Assembly: GCA_013153035.1 (NCBI GenBank)
Contig: JAADFF010000018.1
Span: 1 to 57,393, forward strand
DNA from: Dictyoglomota bacterium
GTDB taxonomy: Bacteria > Coprothermobacterota > Coprothermobacteria > Coprothermobacterales > JAADFF01
Direction of reading: 5' to 3'
DNA length: 57,393 bases
Shown: one piece after another, positions 36,095 to 44,578 of the stretch
Position numbering within the stretch: position 1 is the first letter of the stretch
How the letters are laid out: the number at the start of each line of letters is the position of its first letter
Notes under the pieces: generated by a model
Seen by the model: only the letters and a program-made list of their open reading frames with translations
Told to the model about the DNA's origin: nothing
The model's database searches: none
Translations under genes and position numbers: made by a program

Positions 36095-36754
36095 ATGAGA
36101 TGGCATGATATTGAGGTTGTGTTGGATTCCGTTGTAATAACGAAGAGACCTATTGTTGTTCTTGATCTTGATGATGTTGTGTTTGATACTATGCAGGCTA
36201 TCGTCAATTATGTTAATAAGACGTATGGTAAGAATTACTCTATTAATGAAGCCAGAAGATGGAGTATAGCCTATGCCCCATGGGTTAAAGATGGCACAGT
36301 TCCTTTTCATGAGGCTGTACAGATTTTTCGAAAGGTTGCCAAAGCTATGATTCCCCTGAGAAAAGGGGCTCAAGAGGGTATTTTTTATATGCAGGAGCAA
36401 GGAGCTCAGGTTATGTTTCTTACTAAACGCACTATCTATATAGAAGAGGCCGCGAAAAAAAATCTGGCTCTATATGGGCTAGGTGATTTTCCCTTTGTCA
36501 ATGCTCCATTTGAGCGGGGTGGTAAGGAGCGAGTGCTTCGACGTCTGTATATGAAAGGTGCACGTATTGTCATGTTTGTAGATGACAGTCCTCATAATCT
36601 TGAAGAAACTCATCGTATGGGTTTCCCTGTGGTGCGGTGGGATATGCCATACAATAAGATGGCTCCATGTGATTTTTCTGTATCTTCGTGGCGTGAGCTT
36701 ATCATTCTCTTTGAATATTTGATGAATAAATACCATAGATTATTCTTTGCATAA
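36095..36754 (+). CDS. HAD-superfamily hydrolase, 5'-nucleotidase-like
   Basis: The 219-residue protein has HAD motif I as LDLDDVVFDT (nucleophile Asp24 and Asp26), a helical cap, motif II (VMFLTKRT) and a late acidic motif (FVDDSPHNLEE). The pattern resembles the 5' deoxyribonucleotidase and acid phosphatase branch, but the substrate is unknown. It follows the protease by 3 nt and probably ends the operon. Confidence 0.82.
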   Translation: MRWHDIEVVLDSVVITKRPIVVLDLDDVVFDTMQAIVNYVNKTYGKNYSINEARRWSIAYAPWVKDGTVPFHEAVQIFRKVAKAMIPLRKGAQEGIFYMQEQGAQVMFLTKRTIYIEEAAKKNLALYGLGDFPFVNAPFERGGKERVLRRLYMKGARIVMFVDDSPHNLEETHRMGFPVVRWDMPYNKMAPCDFSVSSWRELIILFEYLMNKYHRLFFA

Positions 36755-36825
36755 TCTAGCATATATGCAATGTGCGGTATAATAGATAAGGGGAACCCCA
36801 AAATATTAATTCTACGGGAGGCGAT

Positions 36826-38076
36826 ATGTATATGGCCGGTTTTCTTGATGCAGAAAAATTACTTAGTACGAGGGCTAAGTCCCTAAATCCGTCAGCCATA
36901 AGAGAGATTTTCAAATACACAGGTGTAAATGGTATTATTTCCCTTGCCGGTGGTTATCCAGAGCCGGGTCTGTTCCCACTGGATAAAATCAGACAGGCTG
37001 TCAATTCTGCAATAGATAAGTATGGGCCTAAGATGATGCAGTATTCTCCTACTCAGGGTGTGCCCGAGTTTCTTGAGTATCTCCGTTGGTTTATGAGAGA
37101 GAAAGAGGGTTGTCATCACTGTGACGAAGAGTCAGTAATGGTGGTTAGCGCCTCTCAGCAGGCTTTAAGTCTTCTGTCTCAGGTTCTTATCGATCCAGGA
37201 GATATTATCATTGTAGAAGAACCTACCTATGTTGGTGGTCTTGTTGCATTCCGTTCTATGCAGGCTCGCTTTGTGGGTGTTCCTATGGATGAGAATGGTA
37301 TGGACATGGATATCCTTGAGCAGAAGTTAAAGAAACATCGTGCAAAGGGCGATCCTGTTAAGGCCATTTACACTATTCCAACATTCCAGAACCCAGCAGG
37401 TTACATGATGAGTGTTGAAAGAAGAAGAAGACTTGTGGAACTTGCCAAAGAGTACAATGTACTTGTTATAGAAGATGATCCATATGGATATCTTGTATAT
37501 GAAGGTGAAAGACCACCTACAATTAAATCCTTTGATGATGCCTCCACTGTTATTTATCTTTCCACATATTCTAAGACTCTTGTTCCCGGTTTCAGACTGG
37601 GTTTTGCAGTAGGACATCCTGAAGTTATAAGAAAGATGATTGTTGCCAAGCAGGCTGCAGACCTCTGTACTGCTGCCTTTGTCCAGTACGCGACACTTGA
37701 GTACATGAATCTTGGTTTCTTTGAGGAGCATCTCAAGACACTTATTGAGAGCTATGGAGCCAAGATGAGGGTTATGCTTGATGCTTTGCAGGAGCACTTT
37801 GGCGATGTAGAAGGTGTCAAGTGGTCTGTGCCTAAAGGTGGCTTCTTTATCTGGATGGAATTGCCTGAATGGGTAGATACATATGAAATGTTTAGATATG
37901 CTGTTGATGCTGGTGTTGTTTATGTTTATGGTTCTGCATTCTATCCATATCCTGAACTTGGCAAGCGCAATACACTGAGATTGAACTTCTCTCTGCCAAC
38001 AGCCGATGATATCAAAGAGGGTATTAGAAGATTGAGACTTGCCTACGATAAGTATAGAGAAGATAGAGCTATGTAA
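36826..38076 (+). CDS. PLP-dependent aminotransferase, class I/II (2-aminoadipate/MocR-like fold)
   Basis: A 416-residue aminotransferase. Key features are ISLAGGYPEPGLFP near the N terminus, YSPTQGVPEFLEYL, IYTIPTFQNPAGYMMS, EDDPYGYL with its PLP-binding Asp and Tyr, STYSKTLVPGFRLG with the Schiff-base Lys at about 250, and a C-terminal Arg in NTLRLNFSLP. This matches the LysN / aromatic aminotransferase group with broad specificity. ATGs at 36826 and 36832 both follow GGGAGGCGAT. A TATAAT at 36778-36783 suggests its own promoter, and the terminator at 38102 makes it monocistronic. Confidence 0.92.
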   Translation: MYMAGFLDAEKLLSTRAKSLNPSAIREIFKYTGVNGIISLAGGYPEPGLFPLDKIRQAVNSAIDKYGPKMMQYSPTQGVPEFLEYLRWFMREKEGCHHCDEESVMVVSASQQALSLLSQVLIDPGDIIIVEEPTYVGGLVAFRSMQARFVGVPMDENGMDMDILEQKLKKHRAKGDPVKAIYTIPTFQNPAGYMMSVERRRRLVELAKEYNVLVIEDDPYGYLVYEGERPPTIKSFDDASTVIYLSTYSKTLVPGFRLGFAVGHPEVIRKMIVAKQAADLCTAAFVQYATLEYMNLGFFEEHLKTLIESYGAKMRVMLDALQEHFGDVEGVKWSVPKGGFFIWMELPEWVDTYEMFRYAVDAGVVYVYGSAFYPYPELGKRNTLRLNFSLPTADDIKEGIRRLRLAYDKYREDRAM

Positions 38077-38101
38077 AGGGTGTGCTTATTATAAAATGGG
38101 A

Positions 38102-38121
38102 GGGGAGGGGTAGCCCTCCCC
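38102..38121 (+). terminator. Rho-independent terminator after the aminotransferase gene
   Basis: GGGGAGGG (38102-38109) and CCCTCCCC (38114-38121) pair around a 4-nt loop, followed by ATTTTTAA. Confidence 0.9.
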
Positions 38122-38147
38122 ATTTTTAATGAAGAGGTGGAGAAGTA

Positions 38148-38807
38148 ATGTATAGTCAAGATGTCATAGATATGTGGAGAGAAAAGTATTTGGAGATAAA
38201 AGATATTATTGAGACAAGACTTTCTGAATTTGCTGATGTTTGGAAATATGCAGATGAAGAGAGGTTGTTTGCGGAGTTTGTTTTCTGCCATCTTACTCCT
38301 CAAAGCAAGGCTAAAGTGTGCTGGAAAGCAGTAGAGTGTTTAAGAGAGAAAGGTTTTTTGTTGCAAGGTCAAGAAGAGGCAGTAAAAAGCTGTCTTGTTG
38401 GGGTGCGATTTAAGAATAACAAGGCAGGTTATATTATTAGGTCTCGTGAGCAGTATTGGAACTGGCCCGGTGGCTTTAGACAATTTCTTGTGGATATCGG
38501 CCTTCCCGATGATGTAATATCCGCCAGAGAATATCTCGTAGAACATGTTAAAGGTATGGGATACAAAGAGGCAAGTCATTTCTTACGCAATATTGGATTT
38601 GGAAAAGATATTGCCATACTGGATAGACATATCCTGAAAAACCTTGTGAGAGTGGGGGCTATCCCGGAGGTTCCTAAATCTTTAACGAAGAAACGTTACC
38701 TCGAGATAGAAGAAGCTATGAGGAAACTTGCGCAGAACATAGACATACCTATGGATCACTTAGACCTTTTACTGTGGTATCTTGAGGCAGGAGAGGTATT
38801 TAAATAG
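38148..38807 (+). CDS. ogg: 8-oxoguanine DNA glycosylase/AP lyase, Ogg2 type
   Basis: Base-excision repair of 8-oxoguanine. The 219-residue all-helical protein carries the HhH-GPD motif: VKGMGYKEASHFLRNIG with catalytic Lys140, and AILDRHIL with Asp159. This short form without the extra N-terminal domain is the Ogg2 family of archaea and thermophilic bacteria such as Thermotoga. It converges on the PhoU-like gene with an 8-nt overlap. Confidence 0.92.
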   Translation: MYSQDVIDMWREKYLEIKDIIETRLSEFADVWKYADEERLFAEFVFCHLTPQSKAKVCWKAVECLREKGFLLQGQEEAVKSCLVGVRFKNNKAGYIIRSREQYWNWPGGFRQFLVDIGLPDDVISAREYLVEHVKGMGYKEASHFLRNIGFGKDIAILDRHILKNLVRVGAIPEVPKSLTKKRYLEIEEAMRKLAQNIDIPMDHLDLLLWYLEAGEVFK

Positions 38808-39414
38808 CTTGTCTTATCTTGGTGAGTGCATCAAGATAGATTTGTTTTAGCCTTATTGTCTCTTTCGCAGTGTCTCCTAAAAGCTCAATGTGCCTAGATA
38901 TTCGACCTAATACAATCATTGAACTTCTTGGTATATCTTCTTCTTCAAGGACTTCTGTGATCTGCCTGTATTGAATATCTATAACCATATCTCTTTGTTC
39001 CGGTTTTAGTTTAAAAGGTGCAGATAGTGGCACAAGGTCACCATAAGTTTCTTTGAGGATTTCAAGCATCTGTTTCATAACAGATGCTGTATATCCCGGA
39101 ATTCCCGGAAGTTCTCTTAACATTCGTATATTGGAGAGTATCAAATCACTGCTCTCTTCAATTTTCAGGGCCAGCTCAAGTAATGTCAAAATGGCCAGTA
39201 TTTCTGTTTCGTTATGAGTCGAGGCTAAGAATTTTATGCTAAGACTGTATATGTCCCCCAGTTCATTGTCTATAAGCTCCTCAAGGTGGGAAATTTCTAA
39301 TATATTTTCATCTTGTCCACTCATATCAAGAAATACAATGGTTCTGTCTACTTGACGCTGTAAGAGGGATATGATCATAACAACATGTCGTTCAAGGGAG
39401 TTTTTCCACTTCAC
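38800..39414 (-). CDS. PhoU-like helical regulator
   Basis: A 204-residue all-helical protein. The segment LELALKIEESSDLILSNIRML matches the PhoU repeat pattern (lkiaddlERigDxaxNI), with a second weaker repeat (VLGRISRHIELLGDTAKETI) near the C terminus, so two three-helix bundles are likely. It is the third gene of an operon with a PhoB-like regulator and a PhoR-like kinase, overlapping the kinase by 4 nt. PhoU proteins normally relay phosphate-transporter state to PhoR. No Pst transporter is in the window. Confidence 0.8.
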   Translation of the reverse strand: MKWKNSLERHVVMIISLLQRQVDRTIVFLDMSGQDENILEISHLEELIDNELGDIYSLSIKFLASTHNETEILAILTLLELALKIEESSDLILSNIRMLRELPGIPGYTASVMKQMLEILKETYGDLVPLSAPFKLKPEQRDMVIDIQYRQITEVLEEEDIPRSSMIVLGRISRHIELLGDTAKETIRLKQIYLDALTKIRQAI

Positions 39415-40508
39415 CGTTTATCCTCCGCAGGAGGAAGTTTAATTTGGAATATAACCCCTTGGGGCTTTGCTTGGAGTATGTCTATTTTTCCGTTATGCCA
39501 TCTGACAACTTCCTTGACAATCATCATACCCAGTCCCAAGCCACCTTTTTCTTTGCCTTTACCACGGGTAACATATTTATCAAATATCTTTTTCTTCATA
39601 TCTTCTGATATATTTTCACCGTGATTTTCAACCTCGAGTACCACATATCCGTCCTCGTCTGTATATGCTCTTACGATGATTTTTTCTCCTTCAGGTGAGT
39701 ATTTTACACTGTTGTCTATGAGATTAAGTATAAGGCTCTTTAAAAGACTTTTACTTCCCAACACTGGTGGTAGTGGTTCTTTTAGTTCGTATACAATCTG
39801 AATATTTTTATCTCTTACAATAAAACCATATTGCCAGAGGCTGTCTTTGATAAGTTGGGCAATATCTACTTTGCCTGTTTTCATAGGGGAGATACCCCTA
39901 TCAAGTCTGATTAGGGATATGAAATCTTCTACAAGGTGGTATAGCCTATCTATCTCCCATTTAAGCTTTTGTATGGTATCAAGCATATCGGGGGATTCTG
40001 CATAGTCTTCAAGGTGTTCTGCTATTAGGCTCATGGCAGTAAGAGGTGTTCGGAGTTCGTGTATAATACGCTGGAAGACTTCCACCTCTTCACTCTTTGC
40101 TGCATCTGCTGCACTACTGACATGGCCTACAATACCGTGGTCAACCTTGAGAAAGAATATCTGGGCCTTTTTAACACCTAAAAGTTCCTTTTTAATAAGG
40201 GATACACTGGCTGTTGCAAATTTATCTTTAGCAAGTACTTTTTCCGCTGTTTTTAATACTTCATAATCGGGAATGACATCGTGAAGTGGGGTAGGAACTG
40301 GAAAATCCTCCTCTAAAATCTCTGAAAACTTGGGATTTTTATAGACGATATTAAGGTCTTCATCTAAGAGGAATACACCAAATGGTAGATGCTCAATAAC
40401 ATCGAGGATAGAAGTTTCCCCCAATATTTTCCTAATTAGTGGTCGTGCCTCTTCATTTTCTGAAAATGGGCGGGAGAGGTCATCTCCCGCCTTTTTCCAC
40501 CACGGCAT
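39411..40508 (-). CDS. Soluble PhoR-like sensor histidine kinase
   Basis: A 365-residue kinase without any membrane segment. A PAS-like domain (about 30-125; DVIEHLPFGVFLLDEDLNIVYKN in part) leads to HisKA with His150 (HELRTPLTAMSL). HATPase_c has an N-box (LNLIDNSVKYSPEGE) and a G-box (GLGLGMMIVKEVVRWHNG). PhoR kinases usually have membrane helices, so this one must read a cytoplasmic signal or a partner, perhaps through the PhoU-like protein. It starts 5 nt after the response regulator. Confidence 0.93.
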   Translation of the reverse strand: MPWWKKAGDDLSRPFSENEEARPLIRKILGETSILDVIEHLPFGVFLLDEDLNIVYKNPKFSEILEEDFPVPTPLHDVIPDYEVLKTAEKVLAKDKFATASVSLIKKELLGVKKAQIFFLKVDHGIVGHVSSAADAAKSEEVEVFQRIIHELRTPLTAMSLIAEHLEDYAESPDMLDTIQKLKWEIDRLYHLVEDFISLIRLDRGISPMKTGKVDIAQLIKDSLWQYGFIVRDKNIQIVYELKEPLPPVLGSKSLLKSLILNLIDNSVKYSPEGEKIIVRAYTDEDGYVVLEVENHGENISEDMKKKIFDKYVTRGKGKEKGGLGLGMMIVKEVVRWHNGKIDILQAKPQGVIFQIKLPPAEDKR

Positions 40509-40513
40509 AGCTG

Positions 40514-41239
40514 TTATCTAATCTTCTCAACAGGTTTTCCGAAGCGATAACCGACTTTTCTAACAGTGAGAATATACTCGGGATTGTTAGGATCCTCTTC
40601 AATCTTATTTCTTAGCCAGTGAATATGTACATCGAGTGTACGGGCATTGCTCATGAAGTTGCCCCAAATCTCTTTAAGCAGCCATTCTCTCTCAAGTACC
40701 TCAGGTGCCTTGAGCATGAGAATCTTAAGAAGCTCAAACTGCTTACGTGGTAGGTGTCTAACTTCCTCTCTGCCATCTCTTTCTACAATAACCTGATGTG
40801 TCTTCAGGTCAAGAATAAGTCCTGGTGCTCTGAGCTGGCTGACATTAGACATATTGAAGCGATAACCATGATGTGCTCTCCTCAGTACTGCCTTCATACG
40901 TGCAAGCAGCTCAATAAGAGAAAATGGTTTGGTGATATAATCATCGGCACCAATTTCCAGTCCCTTAACCTTGTCAATGTCTGCATCTCTGGCTGTGATG
41001 ATAATGATAGGTACATCGGACTCCCTTCTAATTTCTCTTAAAACATCCATACCATCTTTTAGTGGAAGGTACAGGTCAAGAAGTATCAGGTCGGGTCTAT
41101 CTGCCTTAAATTTCTCAATGGCCTCGTTGCCATTCATAGCAGATACAACCTCATAGCCCTCATCGGTAAGGACCCTTCTTAGTTGCTCCAAAATAGCGTC
41201 ATCATCTTCAACAAGTAATACCTTTGTCTTTGCACTCAT
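40514..41239 (-). CDS. OmpR/PhoB-family response regulator
   Basis: The 241-residue regulator has a receiver domain with phospho-acceptor Asp55 (LILLDLYLP), the acidic pocket (VEDDD), a conserved Thr (IIITAR) and Lys (YITKPFS). A C-terminal winged-helix domain (about 145-235; LPRKQFELLKIL, RTLDVHIHWLRNKIEEDP, VRKVGYRF) follows. It heads the RR-kinase-PhoU operon with a GGAGGGAG site. A palindrome at 41331-41345 lies about 92 nt upstream and could be its own site. Confidence 0.95.
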   Translation of the reverse strand: MSAKTKVLLVEDDDAILEQLRRVLTDEGYEVVSAMNGNEAIEKFKADRPDLILLDLYLPLKDGMDVLREIRRESDVPIIIITARDADIDKVKGLEIGADDYITKPFSLIELLARMKAVLRRAHHGYRFNMSNVSQLRAPGLILDLKTHQVIVERDGREEVRHLPRKQFELLKILMLKAPEVLEREWLLKEIWGNFMSNARTLDVHIHWLRNKIEEDPNNPEYILTVRKVGYRFGKPVEKIR

Positions 41240-41330
41240 TGTGCTCCCTCCTTTTTATACGATTTCTTTATTAGAAATGTTATAAACCCCTCGCTTAATA
41301 TCATTATACAAATATTATTCTTATTCGTCT

Positions 41331-41345
41331 ACTACTTTAAGTAGT
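41331..41345. promoter_or_regulatory. 15-nt palindrome between the response regulator and surE
   Basis: ACTACTT-T-AAGTAGT is a perfect inverted repeat around one base, in the 182-nt divergent gap. A TATAAT for surE lies at 41395-41400. The position suits an operator acting on either gene. PhoB-type regulators normally bind direct repeats, so another factor is possible. Confidence 0.4.
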
Positions 41346-41421
41346 TTACAATGCATATGTTTTGTTTTACTGTGTTAAGTACTTGGAGCAAGTGTATAAT
41401 GCACTGTAGGAGGCGATTAGT

Positions 41422-42180
41422 ATGAAGATAATGGTTACAAATGATGATGGTATATGGGCAGAGGGTATTAATACTTTGACAAAGGCCTTAATAGACAAGG
41501 GATATGATGTTGTCGTTGTTGCACCTGATAGGCCTAAGAGTGCATCAAGTCATGCTATTACACTGGATATGATCTTACCTCTGAGGGAGGTTAAGATGCC
41601 TTGCGGATGTCATGGATATGCAGTAGTTAACGGTTCACCGTCTGATTGTGTGCTTATAGGACTTGGAGATATTGTTAAAGATGCCGATATTCTCATATCT
41701 GGAATTAATCATGGTGCCAATGTTGGACACGATATTATCTACTCTGGAACAGTTGCCGCTGCTATAGAGGGTATACTTCATGGTATTCCGTCTATGGCTG
41801 TTTCTGTTGATTCGTGGGAAGGGATATATGCTGAGACAGCGGCCCAGGTTGTCATTGATTTACTTGATAAGGGAGTGCAAACGATCCTATCATCTGAATA
41901 TGTGCTAAACATAAATGTTCCATCTGTTCCCATAGAGAACATCAAGGGTTATAAGCTTGCCCGAATGGGAGGTAAGGCATTTGAAGACTGGGTTGTTAAG
42001 AGAGTTGATCCTAGAGGGCGGGTGTATTACTGGCTTGATGGTAGGCCTGTGTATGAAGATGCAGAGGATACCGATATATGGGCTGTAAAGCATGGGTATG
42101 TTTCTATTACACCAATCTCACTTGATATGACAGGTTATAAGTATATGGATGGTATCAAAAAGTTTTTAGAAAATATGTAA
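41422..42180 (+). CDS. surE: 5'/3'-nucleotidase SurE
   Basis: Divalent-metal nucleotidase active on nucleoside monophosphates, linked to stationary-phase survival. The 252-residue protein has TNDDG with metal ligands Asp8 and Asp9, APDRPKSASSHAIT with the conserved Ser, and SGINHGANVGHDIIYSGTVAAA in parts. The ATG has GGAGGCGATTAGT upstream. The TATAAT at 41395-41400 gives a short leader, and a terminator follows at once. Confidence 0.96.
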   Translation: MKIMVTNDDGIWAEGINTLTKALIDKGYDVVVVAPDRPKSASSHAITLDMILPLREVKMPCGCHGYAVVNGSPSDCVLIGLGDIVKDADILISGINHGANVGHDIIYSGTVAAAIEGILHGIPSMAVSVDSWEGIYAETAAQVVIDLLDKGVQTILSSEYVLNINVPSVPIENIKGYKLARMGGKAFEDWVVKRVDPRGRVYYWLDGRPVYEDAEDTDIWAVKHGYVSITPISLDMTGYKYMDGIKKFLENM

Positions 42181-42202
42181 AGAAGGGCTCCAGAGCCCTT
42201 CT
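42181..42202. terminator. Bidirectional terminator between surE and uppP
   Basis: AGAAGGGCTC (42181-42190) and GAGCCCTTCT (42193-42202) form a 10-bp stem, then TTTTAG. It lies between converging genes and can serve both. Confidence 0.9.
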
Positions 42203-42203
42203 T

Positions 42204-42980
42204 TTAGTGCATTTTCACAAAGTAGTAAACAATAAGGAATATACCTAAAGCACTTCTGTATATGGCAAATGGTCTTAGTCCGAATTTCTTAATGATATTC
42301 CTTAGTAGTATGAGTGAGATAACTCCTACAACAAATGATACACTGGCCCCTATCCAAAATGCCGATGTGATAGCCTCACCGGAGGATACTAAATCTTTCA
42401 GGGCAAGTAAAAATGCCCCACCTACTGTGGGTATGGAAAGATAAAACGAAAAACGAAAAGCTTCATCACGGGATAGCCCCATAAACGATGCCCCTACAAT
42501 GGTTGAACCTGAACGTGATGTACCGGGTATAAGGGCAAATGCCTGAAAGATACCAATAACAAATGCCCCTAATGGGGAGAGCTCTTCCATCTTTTTATCT
42601 TGCCATCTTTCATCGGCTATGAGCATTAGTATAGACCATATGATGAGTGACAGTGCAATGATGAGGAGATTTTCTCTAATGAGATTTTCTATAGTGTCTT
42701 TAAATAGCACTCCTATCACACCAGCTGGAATGATACCTATGAGGATGAGCCATAGCACCTTGGGGTGTTTTTTAATATCTATATAGAGGGCATATCCCAA
42801 TACTGCAAGTGTTGCCAGTAGTGTAGCACCGTGTAAAAACACATCGTAGGCAAGACCGGGATCTGGAATACCCAGTAGGTCTCTAACAATGATAAGATGT
42901 GCTGAAGAGGAGATGGGTAGAAACTCGCCTATACCCTGAACAATACCCAGTATGATTGCCTGCCATGTTGTCAGATGCAT
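42204..42980 (-). CDS. uppP: Undecaprenyl-diphosphatase
   Basis: Integral membrane enzyme that recycles undecaprenyl carrier for cell-wall synthesis and gives bacitracin resistance. The 258 residues show about eight hydrophobic segments with GEFLPISSSAHLI near the N terminus and the catalytic IPGTSRSGSTIVG region. The ATG follows GGGAGGGATTTTAT. The PAP2-like protein at 15948 may be an independent undecaprenyl or lipid phosphatase. Confidence 0.96.
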   Translation of the reverse strand: MHLTTWQAIILGIVQGIGEFLPISSSAHLIIVRDLLGIPDPGLAYDVFLHGATLLATLAVLGYALYIDIKKHPKVLWLILIGIIPAGVIGVLFKDTIENLIRENLLIIALSLIIWSILMLIADERWQDKKMEELSPLGAFVIGIFQAFALIPGTSRSGSTIVGASFMGLSRDEAFRFSFYLSIPTVGGAFLLALKDLVSSGEAITSAFWIGASVSFVVGVISLILLRNIIKKFGLRPFAIYRSALGIFLIVYYFVKMH

Positions 42981-43052
42981 ATAAAATCCCTCCCACTATG
43001 TATTTCGCTATATAATAACCTAACTATTTTATATCTAAGGAGGGGTTTGTGT

Positions 43053-43601
43053 ATGGGTGAAAAGAAAATTACGGGAAAGGTGCAGGTATACACTGGTAAC
43101 GGTAAGGGTAAAACGACAGCTGCCATAGGTCTTACTACAAGGGCTTTGGGACATGGTAAGAAGGTGCTCTTTGTTAGCCTTATGAAAGGACCTGCCTATA
43201 CATATGGTGAGGAGAAGACATTTGATGCACTTCAGAAGGCAGGTTTCCCTATAGTACACAAGAAATTTGGCACAGACTACTTTGTAGACCCTAATGCTCC
43301 CGATGAAAAAAGTATAGAGGAGGCTAAAAAAGGATTGCAGTTTGTCTTAGATATGATGGAGAAAGAGCAATTTGATATTGTTGTTGTTGATGAAATCAAT
43401 GTTGCTGTAAAATTTAAACTACTCAGTGTGGAAGATGTTAAGAGGCTTATAAAGGTCAAGCCTGAAAATACGGAACTTATTTTGACAGGTAGATATGCTC
43501 CAGAAGAGATTAAGGAAATGGCCGACCTTGTCACAGAGATGTGTGAGGTTAAGCATTACTTTAATGCCGGTGTGCCTGCTCGTGAAGGTATAGAATATTA
43601 A
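43053..43601 (+). CDS. cobO: Cob(I)alamin adenosyltransferase, CobO/BtuR type
   Basis: Transfers the adenosyl group of ATP to cob(I)alamin to form coenzyme B12. The 182-residue P-loop protein has YTGNGKGKTTAAIG, the IVVVDEINVAV region and ILTGRYAPEEI, all CobO signatures. The frame is open from 42975, but AGGAGGGGT precedes the ATG at 43053. No other cobalamin genes or a cobalamin riboswitch are visible nearby. A terminator follows. Confidence 0.95.
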   Translation: MGEKKITGKVQVYTGNGKGKTTAAIGLTTRALGHGKKVLFVSLMKGPAYTYGEEKTFDALQKAGFPIVHKKFGTDYFVDPNAPDEKSIEEAKKGLQFVLDMMEKEQFDIVVVDEINVAVKFKLLSVEDVKRLIKVKPENTELILTGRYAPEEIKEMADLVTEMCEVKHYFNAGVPAREGIEY

Positions 43602-43608
43602 CAATAAG

Positions 43609-43635
43609 GAAGGGGGCACCACTTGTGCCCCCTTC
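43609..43635. terminator. Bidirectional terminator between cobO and rpmB
   Basis: GAAGGGGGCAC (43609-43619) and GTGCCCCCTTC (43625-43635) pair around a 5-nt loop, followed by a run of T. A second palindrome, TTCCGCCGGCGGAA, follows immediately and may add to rpmB termination. Confidence 0.9.
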
Positions 43636-43669
43636 TTTTTTCCGCCGGCGGAAGTACAAAGAACTTACA

Positions 43670-43870
43670 TTAGGCAAATACGACTTTACCCTCTTTAAGG
43701 AGTCTCTTGTAGCACTTCATGCAGACCTTAATGGTCTTTTTCTTGCCATTTTCAATAACTCTAACCTTTCTCAGGTTTGCCTTAAATACTCTCTTTGTTC
43801 TCCTATTGGAGTGAGACACATTATGACCAAACATAGTGCCTTTTCCGCATATATCGCACCTGGCTGCCAT
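43670..43870 (-). CDS. rpmB: Large ribosomal subunit protein L28 (bL28), zinc-ribbon form
   Basis: The 66-residue protein has ARCDICGKGTMFGHNVSHSNRRTKR, the L28 hallmark. Cys5/Cys8 and Cys50/Cys53 form a zinc ribbon; in zinc-limited paralogues these are lost. The open frame is longer, but AGGAGGTGGATAAA places the ATG at 43870. The gene stands alone. Confidence 0.95.
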   Translation of the reverse strand: MAARCDICGKGTMFGHNVSHSNRRTKRVFKANLRKVRVIENGKKKTIKVCMKCYKRLLKEGKVVFA

Positions 43871-44065
43871 TTTATCCACCTCCTGATGTCTATACAAGTC
43901 AAAGGCTATTTTACCACGAACATGGGCTAGACGCAAGACGCAGATATATTGTAGCACAAAATGCAGTCTTATAAAGTTAAGGTATATGAATTAAATTAAT
44001 ATAGTCCCTACATTTTGAACTTTTGTTACCATAGTCGTAGACAAGAACCTTGGGAGGTGAGTATC

Positions 44066-44575
44066 TTGCCAGATAAATTAACTTATGAGGAGATTGTAAA
44101 GAAGCATATAGAGAGAAAAGGTAGAACGACAGAGGTTATTTTGCCTGTTCTAGAGGAGATTCAGGAAACTTACGGCTATCTTCCCCGTGAGGCTATGGAG
44201 TATCTTGCAGATGTATTGAAGGTTTCACCTGCTGTTATATACAGCACGGCGACTTTTTATCACTTTTTCTCCCTTGAGCCTAAGGGCGAAGTCATAATAA
44301 GGGTGTGTCGTGGAACGGCCTGCCATGTTATGGGTAGTGGCATTATTATGAATGAGCTTATAGATGAGCTTGGTCTTCAGGGTGAAGGAACAACTCCCGA
44401 TGGTAAATTCACACTGGAATCTGTTGGTTGTATTGGTTGTTGTAGCACTGGTCCCAATATGGTTGTTATTAAGGATGGTAAGGAAGAGATATTCGGATAT
44501 CTCACACCTCAGAAGGCACGCGAGGTTGTGAAGAAGATTAAAGAGCAGATACAGTCTCAAGGTGTGGGGGTGTAA
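44066..44575 (+). CDS. NuoE-like 2Fe-2S subunit of the formate dehydrogenase complex
   Basis: The 169-residue thioredoxin-like 2Fe-2S protein has the NuoE/HydC pattern Cys81-x4-Cys86 and Cys122-x3-Cys126 (CRGTACHVMG; GCIGCC). It typically passes electrons next to the FMN subunit. The TTG at 44066 is chosen because GGGAGGTGAG stands 8 nt upstream and MPDKLTYEEIVKKH fits homologues. It is the first gene of a three-gene formate dehydrogenase operon, 3 nt before the NuoF-like gene. Confidence 0.94.
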   Translation: MPDKLTYEEIVKKHIERKGRTTEVILPVLEEIQETYGYLPREAMEYLADVLKVSPAVIYSTATFYHFFSLEPKGEVIIRVCRGTACHVMGSGIIMNELIDELGLQGEGTTPDGKFTLESVGCIGCCSTGPNMVVIKDGKEEIFGYLTPQKAREVVKKIKEQIQSQGVGV

Positions 44576-44578
44576 GCG

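Noticed and set aside
43636-43655. CCGCCGGCGG palindrome beside the cobO terminator as a separate element
   Set aside because: It is short, adjacent to a clear bidirectional terminator and best seen as part of it; no second function is supported.
43871-44065. Molybdenum-cofactor or cobalamin riboswitch upstream of the FDH operon or cobO
   Set aside because: The leaders are too short and show no recognisable consensus; a covariance search could still change this.
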